This document shows, piece by piece, positions 45,409 through 52,910 of a DNA stretch of 64,000 nt; positions within the stretch are counted from its first letter, which is position 1; every line of letters begins with the position of its first letter. The notes beneath the pieces are model-generated. The model saw only the letters and a list, made by a program, of their open reading frames with translations. It ran no database searches and was not told the DNA's origin. The stretch is from SMWD01 sp002729875. GTDB lineage: Bacteria > Pseudomonadota > Gammaproteobacteria > Steroidobacterales > GCA-2729495. Location of the stretch: NCBI GenBank assembly GCA_036010905.1, contig DASCMH010000004.1, positions 73,755-137,754 of the forward strand, read 5' to 3'. The position numbers and the translations under genes are program-made.

Positions 45409-45763
45409 CGGGGCCACGGTAGATGCATCCGGATGTACAGGTTTCATTAATCACCACCCGCGACAATTGCGGCAAATCGGGCTTGAGGTGATCCCAAATC
45501 CATTTTGCCAGCACTTCACTGGTCGGGTTTTCCAGGCCCTCTATGTCATTCAGATAGTTATGATCAAGCTGGTCGAACAAAGCGGCAAACAATTTCTTGA
45601 TTTCCCCGTAATCCATAATCCAGCCAAACTCTGGATCGATCTCACCGGCAACATAAATCCCGCCCTTCCACGAATGACCATGCAAACGGGCGCACTTGTG
45701 CCCCGGGGGAACTCGCGGCAACCGATGTGCCGCCTCGAACATAAACTCTTTATATATTTCCAT
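45401..45763 (-). CDS. queD: 6-carboxy-5,6,7,8-tetrahydropterin synthase
   Basis: PTPS-family enzyme of 120 residues, matching E. coli QueD in length. It converts dihydroneopterin triphosphate (the FolE product) to 6-carboxy-tetrahydropterin and acetaldehyde. The QueD-specific CxxxHGH motif is present in GHKCARLHGHSW, with the third zinc His in FEAAHRLP. NPTSEVLAKWIWDHLKP and ETCTSGCIYRG are almost as in E. coli. ATG 45763 has GGAG six bases upstream and aligns with the family start. The enzyme normally feeds queuosine or 7-deazaguanine synthesis, but QueE and QueC are absent here. It is the first gene of the NRPS operon. Confidence 0.93.
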   Translation of the reverse strand: MEIYKEFMFEAAHRLPRVPPGHKCARLHGHSWKGGIYVAGEIDPEFGWIMDYGEIKKLFAALFDQLDHNYLNDIEGLENPTSEVLAKWIWDHLKPDLPQLSRVVINETCTSGCIYRGPDD

Positions 45764-46011
45764 GCATCTCTCCAACCCCATCCGTTCACCGGGAGTCACG
45801 TCACAAACTTCAATGGTAGGATTACTCCATAGGCTCCGACGCTTTTTCTGTCGTTGTTATCGTCCGGTCACAGCCAAAAGTGATATTTTGCATCAGTAAC
45901 GGGGGTCGCGACCACCGGGCAACGGCCATACCGGCTAAAATGTAGAATTTGGACGACCGATTACAGGCAAGATACCATGCCTACTCGCTGCACAAAGACC
46001 TTTGAAAAATT
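45764..46011. promoter_or_regulatory. Divergent promoter region between the NRPS operon and the F420 operon
   Basis: These 248 bases separate queD (minus) from npdG (plus), so both operons must start here unless read-through occurs. I looked for a preQ1 riboswitch in the queD leader and saw none. A short hairpin GACGCTTTTTCTGTCGTT and A+T-rich patches (TTTTGCATCAGTAAC; GCTAAAATGTAGAATTTGG) occur, but I cannot name a -10/-35 pair with confidence. The two operons may share regulation. Confidence 0.4.
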
Positions 46012-46686
46012 ATGGAAAAAACCGCTAACATCAAGACTATCAGTATCATCGGTGGCACCGGGGCACTCGGCACCGGGCTGGCCAGGCGCTGGGCCCGGGC
46101 CGGCTATCGAATCATCATCGGTTCCCGGCAGACCGATAAAGCCGTCAACTCCGCAGCCGCTCTGCATAAGGATTTGCCGGATGCAGCCTTTGCAGGCCTG
46201 CAGAATCGGGCGGCGGCGGCAAAGGGCGATATTGTCATCATGACCGTGCCGTTTGCATACCAGCGCCCGACCCTTGAGGATATCCGCAGCGAACTGACCG
46301 GAAAAATTCTCATCGATACGACCGTACCGCTGGTTCCGCCCAAAGTTGCACGGGTACAAATGCCCGCCGAAGGCTGCGCCGCAGTAATTGCACAGCAAAT
46401 CGTCGGTGAAAATGTCACGGTGGTTTCCGCATTTCAAAATGTCGCAGCCGACCTGATGGCATCCGCTGCCGAGATGGATTGCGATGTACTGGTCGCCGGT
46501 GACAAGTTCGCGGCTCGCGAAATCGTCATCCAGCTTGCCGAGCAGGCAAAATTCAAAGCCTGGCACGCCGGATCGCTCGCCAATTCGGCGGCCATGGAAG
46601 CGCTGACGTCGGTGCTGATTTTCATTAACAAACGCTATCCCGGCAGCCACGCGGGCGTGCGCATGACCGGTATCGCAACACCCTGA
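46012..46686 (+). CDS. npdG: F420-dependent NADP reductase (NADPH:F420 oxidoreductase)
   Basis: Rossmann-fold enzyme of 224 residues that exchanges hydride between NADPH and coenzyme F420. The N-terminal loop is ISIIGGTGALGTGLARRWA, followed by YRIIIGSRQTDKA, where the Ser-Arg after the second strand favours NADPH. Further family segments are VIMTVPFAYQRPTL, ILIDTTVPLVPP and VSAFQNVAADLM. It leads the F420 operon, 13 bases before cofE, so the cell can reduce the cofactor it makes. ATG 46012 is the only reasonable start; its ribosome-binding site is weak. The family also includes archaeal and actinobacterial Fno enzymes. Confidence 0.85.
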   Translation: MEKTANIKTISIIGGTGALGTGLARRWARAGYRIIIGSRQTDKAVNSAAALHKDLPDAAFAGLQNRAAAAKGDIVIMTVPFAYQRPTLEDIRSELTGKILIDTTVPLVPPKVARVQMPAEGCAAVIAQQIVGENVTVVSAFQNVAADLMASAAEMDCDVLVAGDKFAAREIVIQLAEQAKFKAWHAGSLANSAAMEALTSVLIFINKRYPGSHAGVRMTGIATP

Positions 46687-46699
46687 TCCGGGTTCGAAG

Positions 46700-47464
46700 A
46701 TGCCGACACCGGCGCTGACTTTTTTCCCGCTCGCTGATCTGCCGCTGATCGAACCGGGCAACGATCTTGCCGCGCTGCTCATCGAGCACCTCGGCAAGGC
46801 CGGGCTTATACCCCAGAATGATGATGTGCTGGTAATTGCGCAAAAAATTGTCTCCAAGGCCGAAGACTGTTTTGTCGACCTGCAAGACATAAAACCCTCA
46901 CCGGAAGCACTCAAGCTGGCCTATAGCAGCGAGAAAGACCCACGGCTCGCCGAACTGATACTGCGTGAGTCGGCTCGCATCGTACGCGACACGCCCAAAG
47001 TCCTGATCGTTGAACATCGCCTCGGTATTGTGCTTGCCAATGCCGGTATCGACCGATCCAACGTCAACAATGATGAAGACACCGTGCTGCTCCTGCCTGT
47101 CGACCCGGATGCATCGGCGCGGCGTTTGAAGGCAACGCTCGATGCACACTTTGGCGTCCGCCTCGGTATCGTTATTACTGACAGTGTCGGTCGTCCATGG
47201 CGGCTCGGCACAACCGGCATTGCAATCGGCTGCGCGGGTCTTGCAGCAATGCATGACATGCGCGGGCTTAGCGATATGTTTGGCCGTGTTTTACAGGTAG
47301 CTGAAGTAGCGACGGCTGACTGCGTCGCCGGCGCCGCAACATTACTCATGGGCGAAGGCGCGGAAGCCATCCCGGTGGTGCTGATGAGAGGTCTTCAGGC
47401 TGGCAAGCCGGAACAATCAGCGCAAACCATCGTGCGCTCTGCGAACGAAAACCTGTTTGAGTGA
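46700..47464 (+). CDS. cofE: Coenzyme F420-0:L-glutamate ligase
   Basis: GTP-dependent ligase of 254 residues adding gamma-linked glutamates to F420-0. Typical segments are PLIEPGNDLAALLIEHL, DDVLVIAQKIVSKAEDC, LILRESARIVRD, HRLGIVLANAGIDRSNV and VVITDSVGRPWRLGTTGIAIG (shown in part: TDSVGRPWR is the core). The protein is the archaeal-length single domain. It lacks the C-terminal FMN-dependent reductase domain found in actinobacterial FbiB, which reduces dehydro-F420. That absence argues against the phosphoenolpyruvate route in this organism unless the reductase lies elsewhere. The stop overlaps the cofD start. Confidence 0.93.
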   Translation: MPTPALTFFPLADLPLIEPGNDLAALLIEHLGKAGLIPQNDDVLVIAQKIVSKAEDCFVDLQDIKPSPEALKLAYSSEKDPRLAELILRESARIVRDTPKVLIVEHRLGIVLANAGIDRSNVNNDEDTVLLLPVDPDASARRLKATLDAHFGVRLGIVITDSVGRPWRLGTTGIAIGCAGLAAMHDMRGLSDMFGRVLQVAEVATADCVAGAATLLMGEGAEAIPVVLMRGLQAGKPEQSAQTIVRSANENLFE

Positions 47465-48432
47465 ACACCATGCACGGCAATATCGTCGCGCTGACCGGCG
47501 GGGTCGGCGGAGCCAAACTGGTTCTCGGCCTAAGCCATATTCTCAAAGCAGAGCAACTGACCGCAATCGTCAATACAGGTGATGATTTCACCCACCTCGG
47601 CTTGCCGATCAGCCCGGATCTCGACACGCTGATGTACACACTGGCCGGGGTGGTGAACCCTGAAACCGGCTGGGGCTGTAGTGACGAAACCTGGAATTTC
47701 ATGCAGGCACTAGAACAACTGCAGGCTGAAACCTGGTTCCAGATGGGTGATCGCGACCTCGCCACTCATGTGGTCCGTGCGCAGTTACTGGCTAAACCGG
47801 CGACGTTGACTCAGGTTACACAAACCCTGTGTGAGCACCTGTCGATTCGCACCCGGATTTTGCCGATGTCTGATACACCGGTCAGGACACAGGTCCTGAC
47901 CGACCGCGGTCGCCTCGACTTCCAGCATTATTTTGTGCGCGATCGTGCTAAACCGATAGTCCAACAACTTGAGTATACGGGGATCGACAAGGCCGCCCCC
48001 TCTGCCGCAGCCCTGAGCGCACTGCAAGACCCGCACCTGGCAGGCATTGTCATCGCACCATCCAACCCCTACCTGTCGATCGACCCGATCCTCGCCGTAC
48101 CGGGCATGCGCACCGCGCTGCAAGCCGCCGCCGCACCGCTTGTCGCTGTATCACCCATCGTCGGCGGCACCGCGCTCAAGGGACCGGCCGCCAAGATAAT
48201 GAGTGAACTCGGCATCGAGCCCTCTGCAGCAGCGGTTGCCCGACATTATGGTGAACTACTCAACGGATTTATTGCTGATGAGCGCGATCGTGATTCGGTT
48301 TTCGGGGCGAATAAACCGGACTTGCCATTACAATTTCATGACACCATCATGCATACGCTCGATGATAAGATCAGGGTGGCACGTACCACGCTAAACTTCA
48401 TCCAGTCCATCGGCGGGAACCGGACGGAATAA
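47461..48432 (+). CDS. cofD: 2-phospho-L-lactate (or 3-phosphoglycerate) transferase
   Basis: CofD-family transferase of 323 residues, joining the activated phospho-acid to the deazaflavin FO to give F420-0. Diagnostic pieces are IVALTGGVGGAKLVLGL at the N terminus, NTGDDFTHLGLPISPDLDT, WFQMGDRDLATHVVR, and the late IVIAPSNPYLSIDPIL and VVSPIVGG-like VAVSPIVGGTALKGPAAK. GTG 47461 overlaps the cofE stop as GTGA; ATG 47470 three codons later is equally possible and matches the usual MxGxIVALTGG start. The order cofE-cofD-cofC with overlaps points to one transcript. Confidence 0.94.
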   Translation: MNTMHGNIVALTGGVGGAKLVLGLSHILKAEQLTAIVNTGDDFTHLGLPISPDLDTLMYTLAGVVNPETGWGCSDETWNFMQALEQLQAETWFQMGDRDLATHVVRAQLLAKPATLTQVTQTLCEHLSIRTRILPMSDTPVRTQVLTDRGRLDFQHYFVRDRAKPIVQQLEYTGIDKAAPSAAALSALQDPHLAGIVIAPSNPYLSIDPILAVPGMRTALQAAAAPLVAVSPIVGGTALKGPAAKIMSELGIEPSAAAVARHYGELLNGFIADERDRDSVFGANKPDLPLQFHDTIMHTLDDKIRVARTTLNFIQSIGGNRTE

Positions 48433-48436
48433 ACTA

Positions 48437-49120
48437 TTGTCAGATAACACAACAACCTGGGCTCTCGTACCAATCAAGAATTTCACCCGGGCAAAGAGCC
48501 GGCTTAGTGCTGCTCTGAACGCAGAGCAGTGCGCGCAACTGGCCACCTGCATGGCTGCTGACGTAACCACTGCGCTGCGCAATTGCACCAAGATCGGCCA
48601 CGTCGTGTGCCTGGGTGAAGACCCGCTGATCAGGGCATTCAGCGCAGAACATGGCTGTGAATTTATTGCCGAACTGGAAGGCGCCGGGTTATCTGCCAAC
48701 CTGGATCATGCAGCACGTCAACTGGAGTCAAACGGCGCCCAAACGCTGTTAATTATACCGGGCGATCTGCCAACCATTACCACTACCGATCTTGATACCT
48801 TGCTCAAGGAACATAGTGGAGGGCTGACAATCTGTCCGGCCGACCGGGACGGCGGCACGAATGCGCTGGTCATATCACCACCGACGGGGATCGGGTTTTT
48901 GTTCGGTGAACAAAGTTGCGAACGGCATGTTCAGGCAGCGCAAGCAGCAGGACTCAATCATCGCATCATTTGCCCGGCCGCTTTCCAGTGTGATATCGAT
49001 CGACCGACTGACCTCGCACAACTGTGCAACATCAACCCGACCGGGCACACGGGCAGATACCTCGATCGGTCAGGGCTGCGCGGGGCATTTAGCCAGCTAC
49101 TTTTGGCCGCCAGAACATGA
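48437..49120 (+). CDS. cofC: 2-phospho-L-lactate guanylyltransferase (CofC)
   Basis: Nucleotidyltransferase of 227 residues, activating a three-carbon phospho-acid with GTP for CofD. The N terminus WALVPIKNFTRAKSRLSAAL contains the KxxxxAKSRLS loop, and later segments are LIIPGDLPTITTTDLD, ADRDGGTNALVISP and a C-terminal DIDRPTDLA. The start is TTG 48437, four bases after the cofD stop; no in-frame ATG lies nearby. Known CofC enzymes differ in using 2-phospholactate, phosphoenolpyruvate or 3-phosphoglycerate. The choice cannot be read here, although some gram-negative producers make the 3-phosphoglycerate form. The stop overlaps the fbiC start. Confidence 0.9.
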   Translation: MSDNTTTWALVPIKNFTRAKSRLSAALNAEQCAQLATCMAADVTTALRNCTKIGHVVCLGEDPLIRAFSAEHGCEFIAELEGAGLSANLDHAARQLESNGAQTLLIIPGDLPTITTTDLDTLLKEHSGGLTICPADRDGGTNALVISPPTGIGFLFGEQSCERHVQAAQAAGLNHRIICPAAFQCDIDRPTDLAQLCNINPTGHTGRYLDRSGLRGAFSQLLLAART

Positions 49121-51504
49121 AAACCGGCGATCATATAACCGGATCCACGGCTCTTGCGGCTCACTATGAAGACCAGCCACTCAATCAACTGATGGCTGCC
49201 GCTGCCGGACAACGGGATACCGGCAAGGGCGATATCGTGACCTACTCACGCAAGGTCTTCATCCCGCTCACTGAACTGTGTCGTAACGTATGCCATTACT
49301 GCACCTACGCCAAAACGCCCGGCCGGCTCAAGCAGGCTTACCTGCTGCCCGAGGAGGTGATAAAGATTGCTGAAGCCGGCAAGGCTGCCGACTGTCGCGA
49401 AGCCCTGTTCACGCTTGGCGACAAACCGGAACTGCGTTACGAGACGGCGCGCAAGGCGCTTAAATCACTGGGGTGCAAAACAACTCTCGACTATGTAAAG
49501 CAGATGGCGCAACTTGTTCGTGATGAAACGGGACTGTTGCCGCACCTGAACCCGGGGGTCCTGCAACGCACAGATTACGTTGAACTGCGTGAAGTCGCCG
49601 CATCCATGGGTATCATGCTCGAGTCAACAGCTAAGCGCCTTACGCTACGCGATGGCCCGCATTTCGGTTCACCGGACAAACTCCCGCAAACAAGACTCAT
49701 GTCGATTGCTGCCGCCGGCGCCGCTGACGTCCCGCTGACAACCGGCATCCTGATCGGCATTGGCGAATCGCGCCAGGAGCGGATTGACAGTCTTACTGCA
49801 CTGCTGGAACTGCACGAACGATACGGGCATATCCAGGAAATTATTATCCAGAATTTTGTGCCAAAGGCGGGCACAAAAATGCATGCGGTCGCGGCACCAG
49901 CCGACGAAGAATTGTTGTGGACGGTTGCAGTCGCCCGCCACATTTTTGGCCCCGACATGAACCTGCAGGCACCCCCGAATCTGAATGCCGATCTATTACC
50001 GGCATTAATTGCCGCCGGCATCAATGACTGGGGTGGGGTATCACCGATCACCCCCGATCACGTTAACCCCGAATCACCCTGGCCACACCTGGGTCAGCTT
50101 GCCGAACAAACTGCTGCAGCAGGCAAACGTCTGACCCAGCGACTGACCATTTATCCGCAATTTGCCCTGCAGGCCGAACGCTGGATTCACCCGGCACTCC
50201 ATGCCAGCGTACTGCAACATAGTGACAGCGAAGGCTATTCACGTGAAGATGCGTGGGTTGCGGGTACCGCGATGAAACCACCGTTGCGCATACAACAGAT
50301 ACCTGCCCCGGCGGCAAGCCGGCAACTTGCCGATATCCTGACCCGCGCCGAGGACGGCCTGACCCTGACGGCAGCGCAAATCGAAACACTGTTTGCGGCA
50401 CGCGGTGATGACTTTGCCTCTGTGTGTCTGGCCGCTGATGCCGTACGTATCGAGCACAGTGGCAACGAAGTAACCTATGCGGTGAACCGCAATATCAACT
50501 ATACGAATCTGTGTGTCTTCAAATGCAGGTTCTGCGCATTCTCTAAAGGCAAGACCAGCGAAAACCTGCGCGGTGCGCCTTATGTGCTGGACATGGATGA
50601 AATCAGCCGGCGGACGGAAGAAGCCTGGTCCCGCGGGGCTACGGAAGTTTGCCTGCAGGGCGGCATTCATCCGGCCTATACCGGTCACGCCTACCTGGAT
50701 ATTTGCCGTGCCGTCAAAGATGCTGCACAGGATATGCATATCCATGCCTTTTCCCCGCTTGAGGTCATGCATGGCGCACAAACACTCGGTAAATCAATCG
50801 AAGCCTTTTTGACCGAACTCAAGGCCGCCGGACTGGAGAGTCTGCCCGGTACTGCCGCCGAGATTCTCGATGATGAAATTCGCCGGGTGATCTGTCCGGA
50901 CAAACTGGACACTGACGGGTGGTTCAACATCATCTCAACCGCGCACAAAATTGGCCTGCAAACTACCGGCACCATCATGTTCGGCCATATCGAAGCGCCG
51001 CGTCACTGGGCCGTTCATCTGCTCAGGCTGCGCACACTACAGGAACAAACCGGTGGCATTACCGAATTCGTGCCCCTGCCTTTTATTCATATGGAATCGC
51101 CCATGTATTATCGCGGCCATGCTCGACGCGGACCTACCTACCGCGAAACACTGCTGATGCACGCAATCGCACGCCTGGCGCTGAACCCGGTACTCAACAA
51201 TATCCAGACTTCGTGGGTAAAACTCGGCACGGAGGTAGCAGCGGATTGCCTGAATGCCGGCGCGAACGATCTCGGCGGAACACTGATGAACGAATCAATT
51301 TCCCGCGCAGCGGGTGCAGATCATGGTCAGGAACTCGCTCCACCACTCATGGATGCACTGATCGAAACCCTTGGGCGCACCCCGCGTCAGCGCACAACAC
51401 TGTATAACACCCCACCGGCAGAGCGGATCAACGCGTCTTACCGTGCACGCCCGTTGACGGCAATTCACAACCAGCCGGCAAAATCTTTCAAAGCAGCATC
51501 ATAA
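49117..51504 (+). CDS. fbiC: FO synthase, fused CofG-CofH (FbiC type)
   Basis: Bifunctional radical-SAM enzyme of 795 residues making the deazaflavin FO from tyrosine and 5-amino-6-ribitylamino-uracil. The N-terminal CofG half carries CRNVCHYCTYAKTPG (CxxxCxxC), then EALFTLGDKPELRY and PHLNPGVLQRTDY. The C-terminal CofH half carries NYTNLCVFKCRFCAFSKGK (second CxxxCxxC), VCLQGGIHPAYTGHAY and VPLPFIHMESPMY. Both clusters are intact. The fused form is usual in actinobacteria, while archaea and many others have separate proteins. ATG 49117 overlaps the cofC stop (ATGA). With the four preceding genes this completes the F420 pathway in one operon. Confidence 0.95.
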   Translation: MKTGDHITGSTALAAHYEDQPLNQLMAAAAGQRDTGKGDIVTYSRKVFIPLTELCRNVCHYCTYAKTPGRLKQAYLLPEEVIKIAEAGKAADCREALFTLGDKPELRYETARKALKSLGCKTTLDYVKQMAQLVRDETGLLPHLNPGVLQRTDYVELREVAASMGIMLESTAKRLTLRDGPHFGSPDKLPQTRLMSIAAAGAADVPLTTGILIGIGESRQERIDSLTALLELHERYGHIQEIIIQNFVPKAGTKMHAVAAPADEELLWTVAVARHIFGPDMNLQAPPNLNADLLPALIAAGINDWGGVSPITPDHVNPESPWPHLGQLAEQTAAAGKRLTQRLTIYPQFALQAERWIHPALHASVLQHSDSEGYSREDAWVAGTAMKPPLRIQQIPAPAASRQLADILTRAEDGLTLTAAQIETLFAARGDDFASVCLAADAVRIEHSGNEVTYAVNRNINYTNLCVFKCRFCAFSKGKTSENLRGAPYVLDMDEISRRTEEAWSRGATEVCLQGGIHPAYTGHAYLDICRAVKDAAQDMHIHAFSPLEVMHGAQTLGKSIEAFLTELKAAGLESLPGTAAEILDDEIRRVICPDKLDTDGWFNIISTAHKIGLQTTGTIMFGHIEAPRHWAVHLLRLRTLQEQTGGITEFVPLPFIHMESPMYYRGHARRGPTYRETLLMHAIARLALNPVLNNIQTSWVKLGTEVAADCLNAGANDLGGTLMNESISRAAGADHGQELAPPLMDALIETLGRTPRQRTTLYNTPPAERINASYRARPLTAIHNQPAKSFKAAS

Positions 51505-51584
51505 TTATCAGAAGCATTCCCGGACCAGGTGGTGTTGCTCAGCGACACCGAACCAATCCCAGTAACGCCAGCGTGGCGCTCCCT

Positions 51585-51611
51585 TTGCGATTGGCTTTTT
51601 TAAAGTATAAT
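51585..51611 (+). promoter_or_regulatory. Candidate promoter before the A+T-rich gene pair
   Basis: TTGCGA at 51585-51590 and a perfect TATAAT at 51606-51611 are 15 bases apart, slightly short. They lie 43 bases upstream of the exported-protein start at 51654, just where base composition turns A+T-rich. A small CGCCA/TGGCG hairpin at about 51566-51578 precedes them and may end the F420 transcript, though without a clear U-tract. Confidence 0.35.
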
Positions 51612-51653
51612 TCCAATCCTTATCTCCAAGAGCCTCAAAACACTAAATCGATA

Positions 51654-52037
51654 ATGGTTAAGTTCATATTTTTGACGGTCCTTTTTTCAGGGATATTGCA
51701 TGTTTCTACAGCAGAAACATCATACCTGAATACAAAAACCCCAATAGCCACAGGTATAGACATGATCATTGTCAAAAATCTGGGTTGCTCAACGGTTCTT
51801 CCCAACCGAATACAGTTTGAACTTTTTAATAATAGTGCATCGACTATATGGGCAAAAATGAAAATACAGGTATTGAATAAAAAAGGAGACACAATTGACA
51901 GGTCATTTTTGCCAATCACTTTATCGTCAGGCTCAATGAGAGAATACAATTCTATACTTTTGCTCTGCTCAAAGAATCATCGCTACGAATTTAGTTTTAC
52001 AGATTACAAATTGATCCCCATAAATGCGGTTAAGTAA
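51654..52037 (+). CDS. Small exported protein of unknown function
   Basis: Protein of 127 residues that I do not recognise. It starts with a signal peptide (VKFIFLTVLFSGILHVSTAE) ending near an Ala-Glu junction. The mature part has two Cys (NLGCSTVL and LLLCSKNH) that could form a disulfide, and mostly beta-strand-like patterns such as RIQFELFNNS, WAKMKIQVLN and RYEFSFTDYKL, so a small immunoglobulin-like or beta-sandwich domain is plausible. ATG 51654 is chosen because it opens the signal peptide. The gene is clearly A+T-richer than its neighbours, as is the SDR gene six bases downstream, so the pair looks acquired together. Confidence 0.65.
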   Translation: MVKFIFLTVLFSGILHVSTAETSYLNTKTPIATGIDMIIVKNLGCSTVLPNRIQFELFNNSASTIWAKMKIQVLNKKGDTIDRSFLPITLSSGSMREYNSILLLCSKNHRYEFSFTDYKLIPINAVK

Positions 52038-52043
52038 TGTGAA

Positions 52044-52826
52044 ATGAAAAAGTTTGCCTATCTGCTATGTATTCTTGTTGCAATTAACAACAGCCCGTTG
52101 TTGGCCAACTCTTTAAAACAAGATCCTGCAACCGTTTTAATAACAGGATCAAATCGAGGCATTGGTTTGGCATTGGCTGAACATTATGCAAAAGAAGGTT
52201 GGAAAGTCATTGCAACCTGTCGCAAACCTAATCAAGCAGTGAAATTAAAAACTATCGCAGACAAGCATCCGTTGGTAATGATAGAAGAGATAGATGTAAC
52301 TAATATCGAGACCATCAACAAGGTGGCCAACAAATACCAAGACAGTACTATCGATGTTCTAATCAACAATGCTGGCATTTCAGGAGGCTTTACAAACCAG
52401 GTTTTTGGTAATTTTGACTATTCAATTTTCGAAAGAGTAATAGATGTCAATACTTTTGGCCCCGCCAGAATGGCCGAAGCATTTCTTGATCATGTTGCAG
52501 CCAGCCGACAAAAAAAAATAATCAACATCACCAGCACTCAGGGCTCAATTGCCAGAACTCGAGGTGGTCAATACTTCTATAAAGCAAGCAAAGCCGCTTT
52601 AAACATGATCACCAAAAATTTATCGCAAGACCTCAAATCCAGAAAAATTATTGTTGGTCTGATTTCACCGGGATGGGTTATCACTGATATTGTTGAAGGT
52701 TTTAAAGACCCCAGGATGCTTAAACCTGAGGAAAGCGCTTATCTGGTTGACAAAGTTATTGACAGTTACACCCCGGATCAATCAGGCTATTTTTTTGATG
52801 AAACGGGCACAGTGGTACCTTGGTAG
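52044..52826 (+). CDS. Short-chain dehydrogenase/reductase with signal peptide
   Basis: Classical SDR of 260 residues. The cofactor loop is VLITGSNRGIGLALAEHYA (TGxxxGIG), the structural motif is DVLINNAGISGG (NNAG), and the catalytic set is Ser in NITSTQGS and Tyr-x3-Lys in YFYKASKAAL. An Arg after the second strand (ATCRKPNQA) suggests NADP(H). Unusually, a hydrophobic leader precedes the fold (AYLLCILVAINNSPLLANS), so it may be exported, where free NADP(H) is scarce. Alternatively the leader could be a membrane anchor. The substrate is unknown. The low G+C and the partner gene upstream suggest horizontal acquisition. Confidence 0.8.
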   Translation: MKKFAYLLCILVAINNSPLLANSLKQDPATVLITGSNRGIGLALAEHYAKEGWKVIATCRKPNQAVKLKTIADKHPLVMIEEIDVTNIETINKVANKYQDSTIDVLINNAGISGGFTNQVFGNFDYSIFERVIDVNTFGPARMAEAFLDHVAASRQKKIINITSTQGSIARTRGGQYFYKASKAALNMITKNLSQDLKSRKIIVGLISPGWVITDIVEGFKDPRMLKPEESAYLVDKVIDSYTPDQSGYFFDETGTVVPW

Positions 52827-52910
52827 ATTTACTTAGGATTGCCTGGAACCATATCTATAGTTTCTAATGGTTTGATTGGACGTTGGTATTGAGACAGATC
52901 CCGTACCGAC

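Noticed and set aside
44911..45763. A 7-deazaguanine (queuosine-type) gene cluster
   Set aside because: QueE and QueC, required after QueD, are absent; only FolE and QueD are present.
45764..45900. preQ1 riboswitch in the queD leader
   Set aside because: No short pseudoknot hairpin with an A-rich tail was found upstream of queD.
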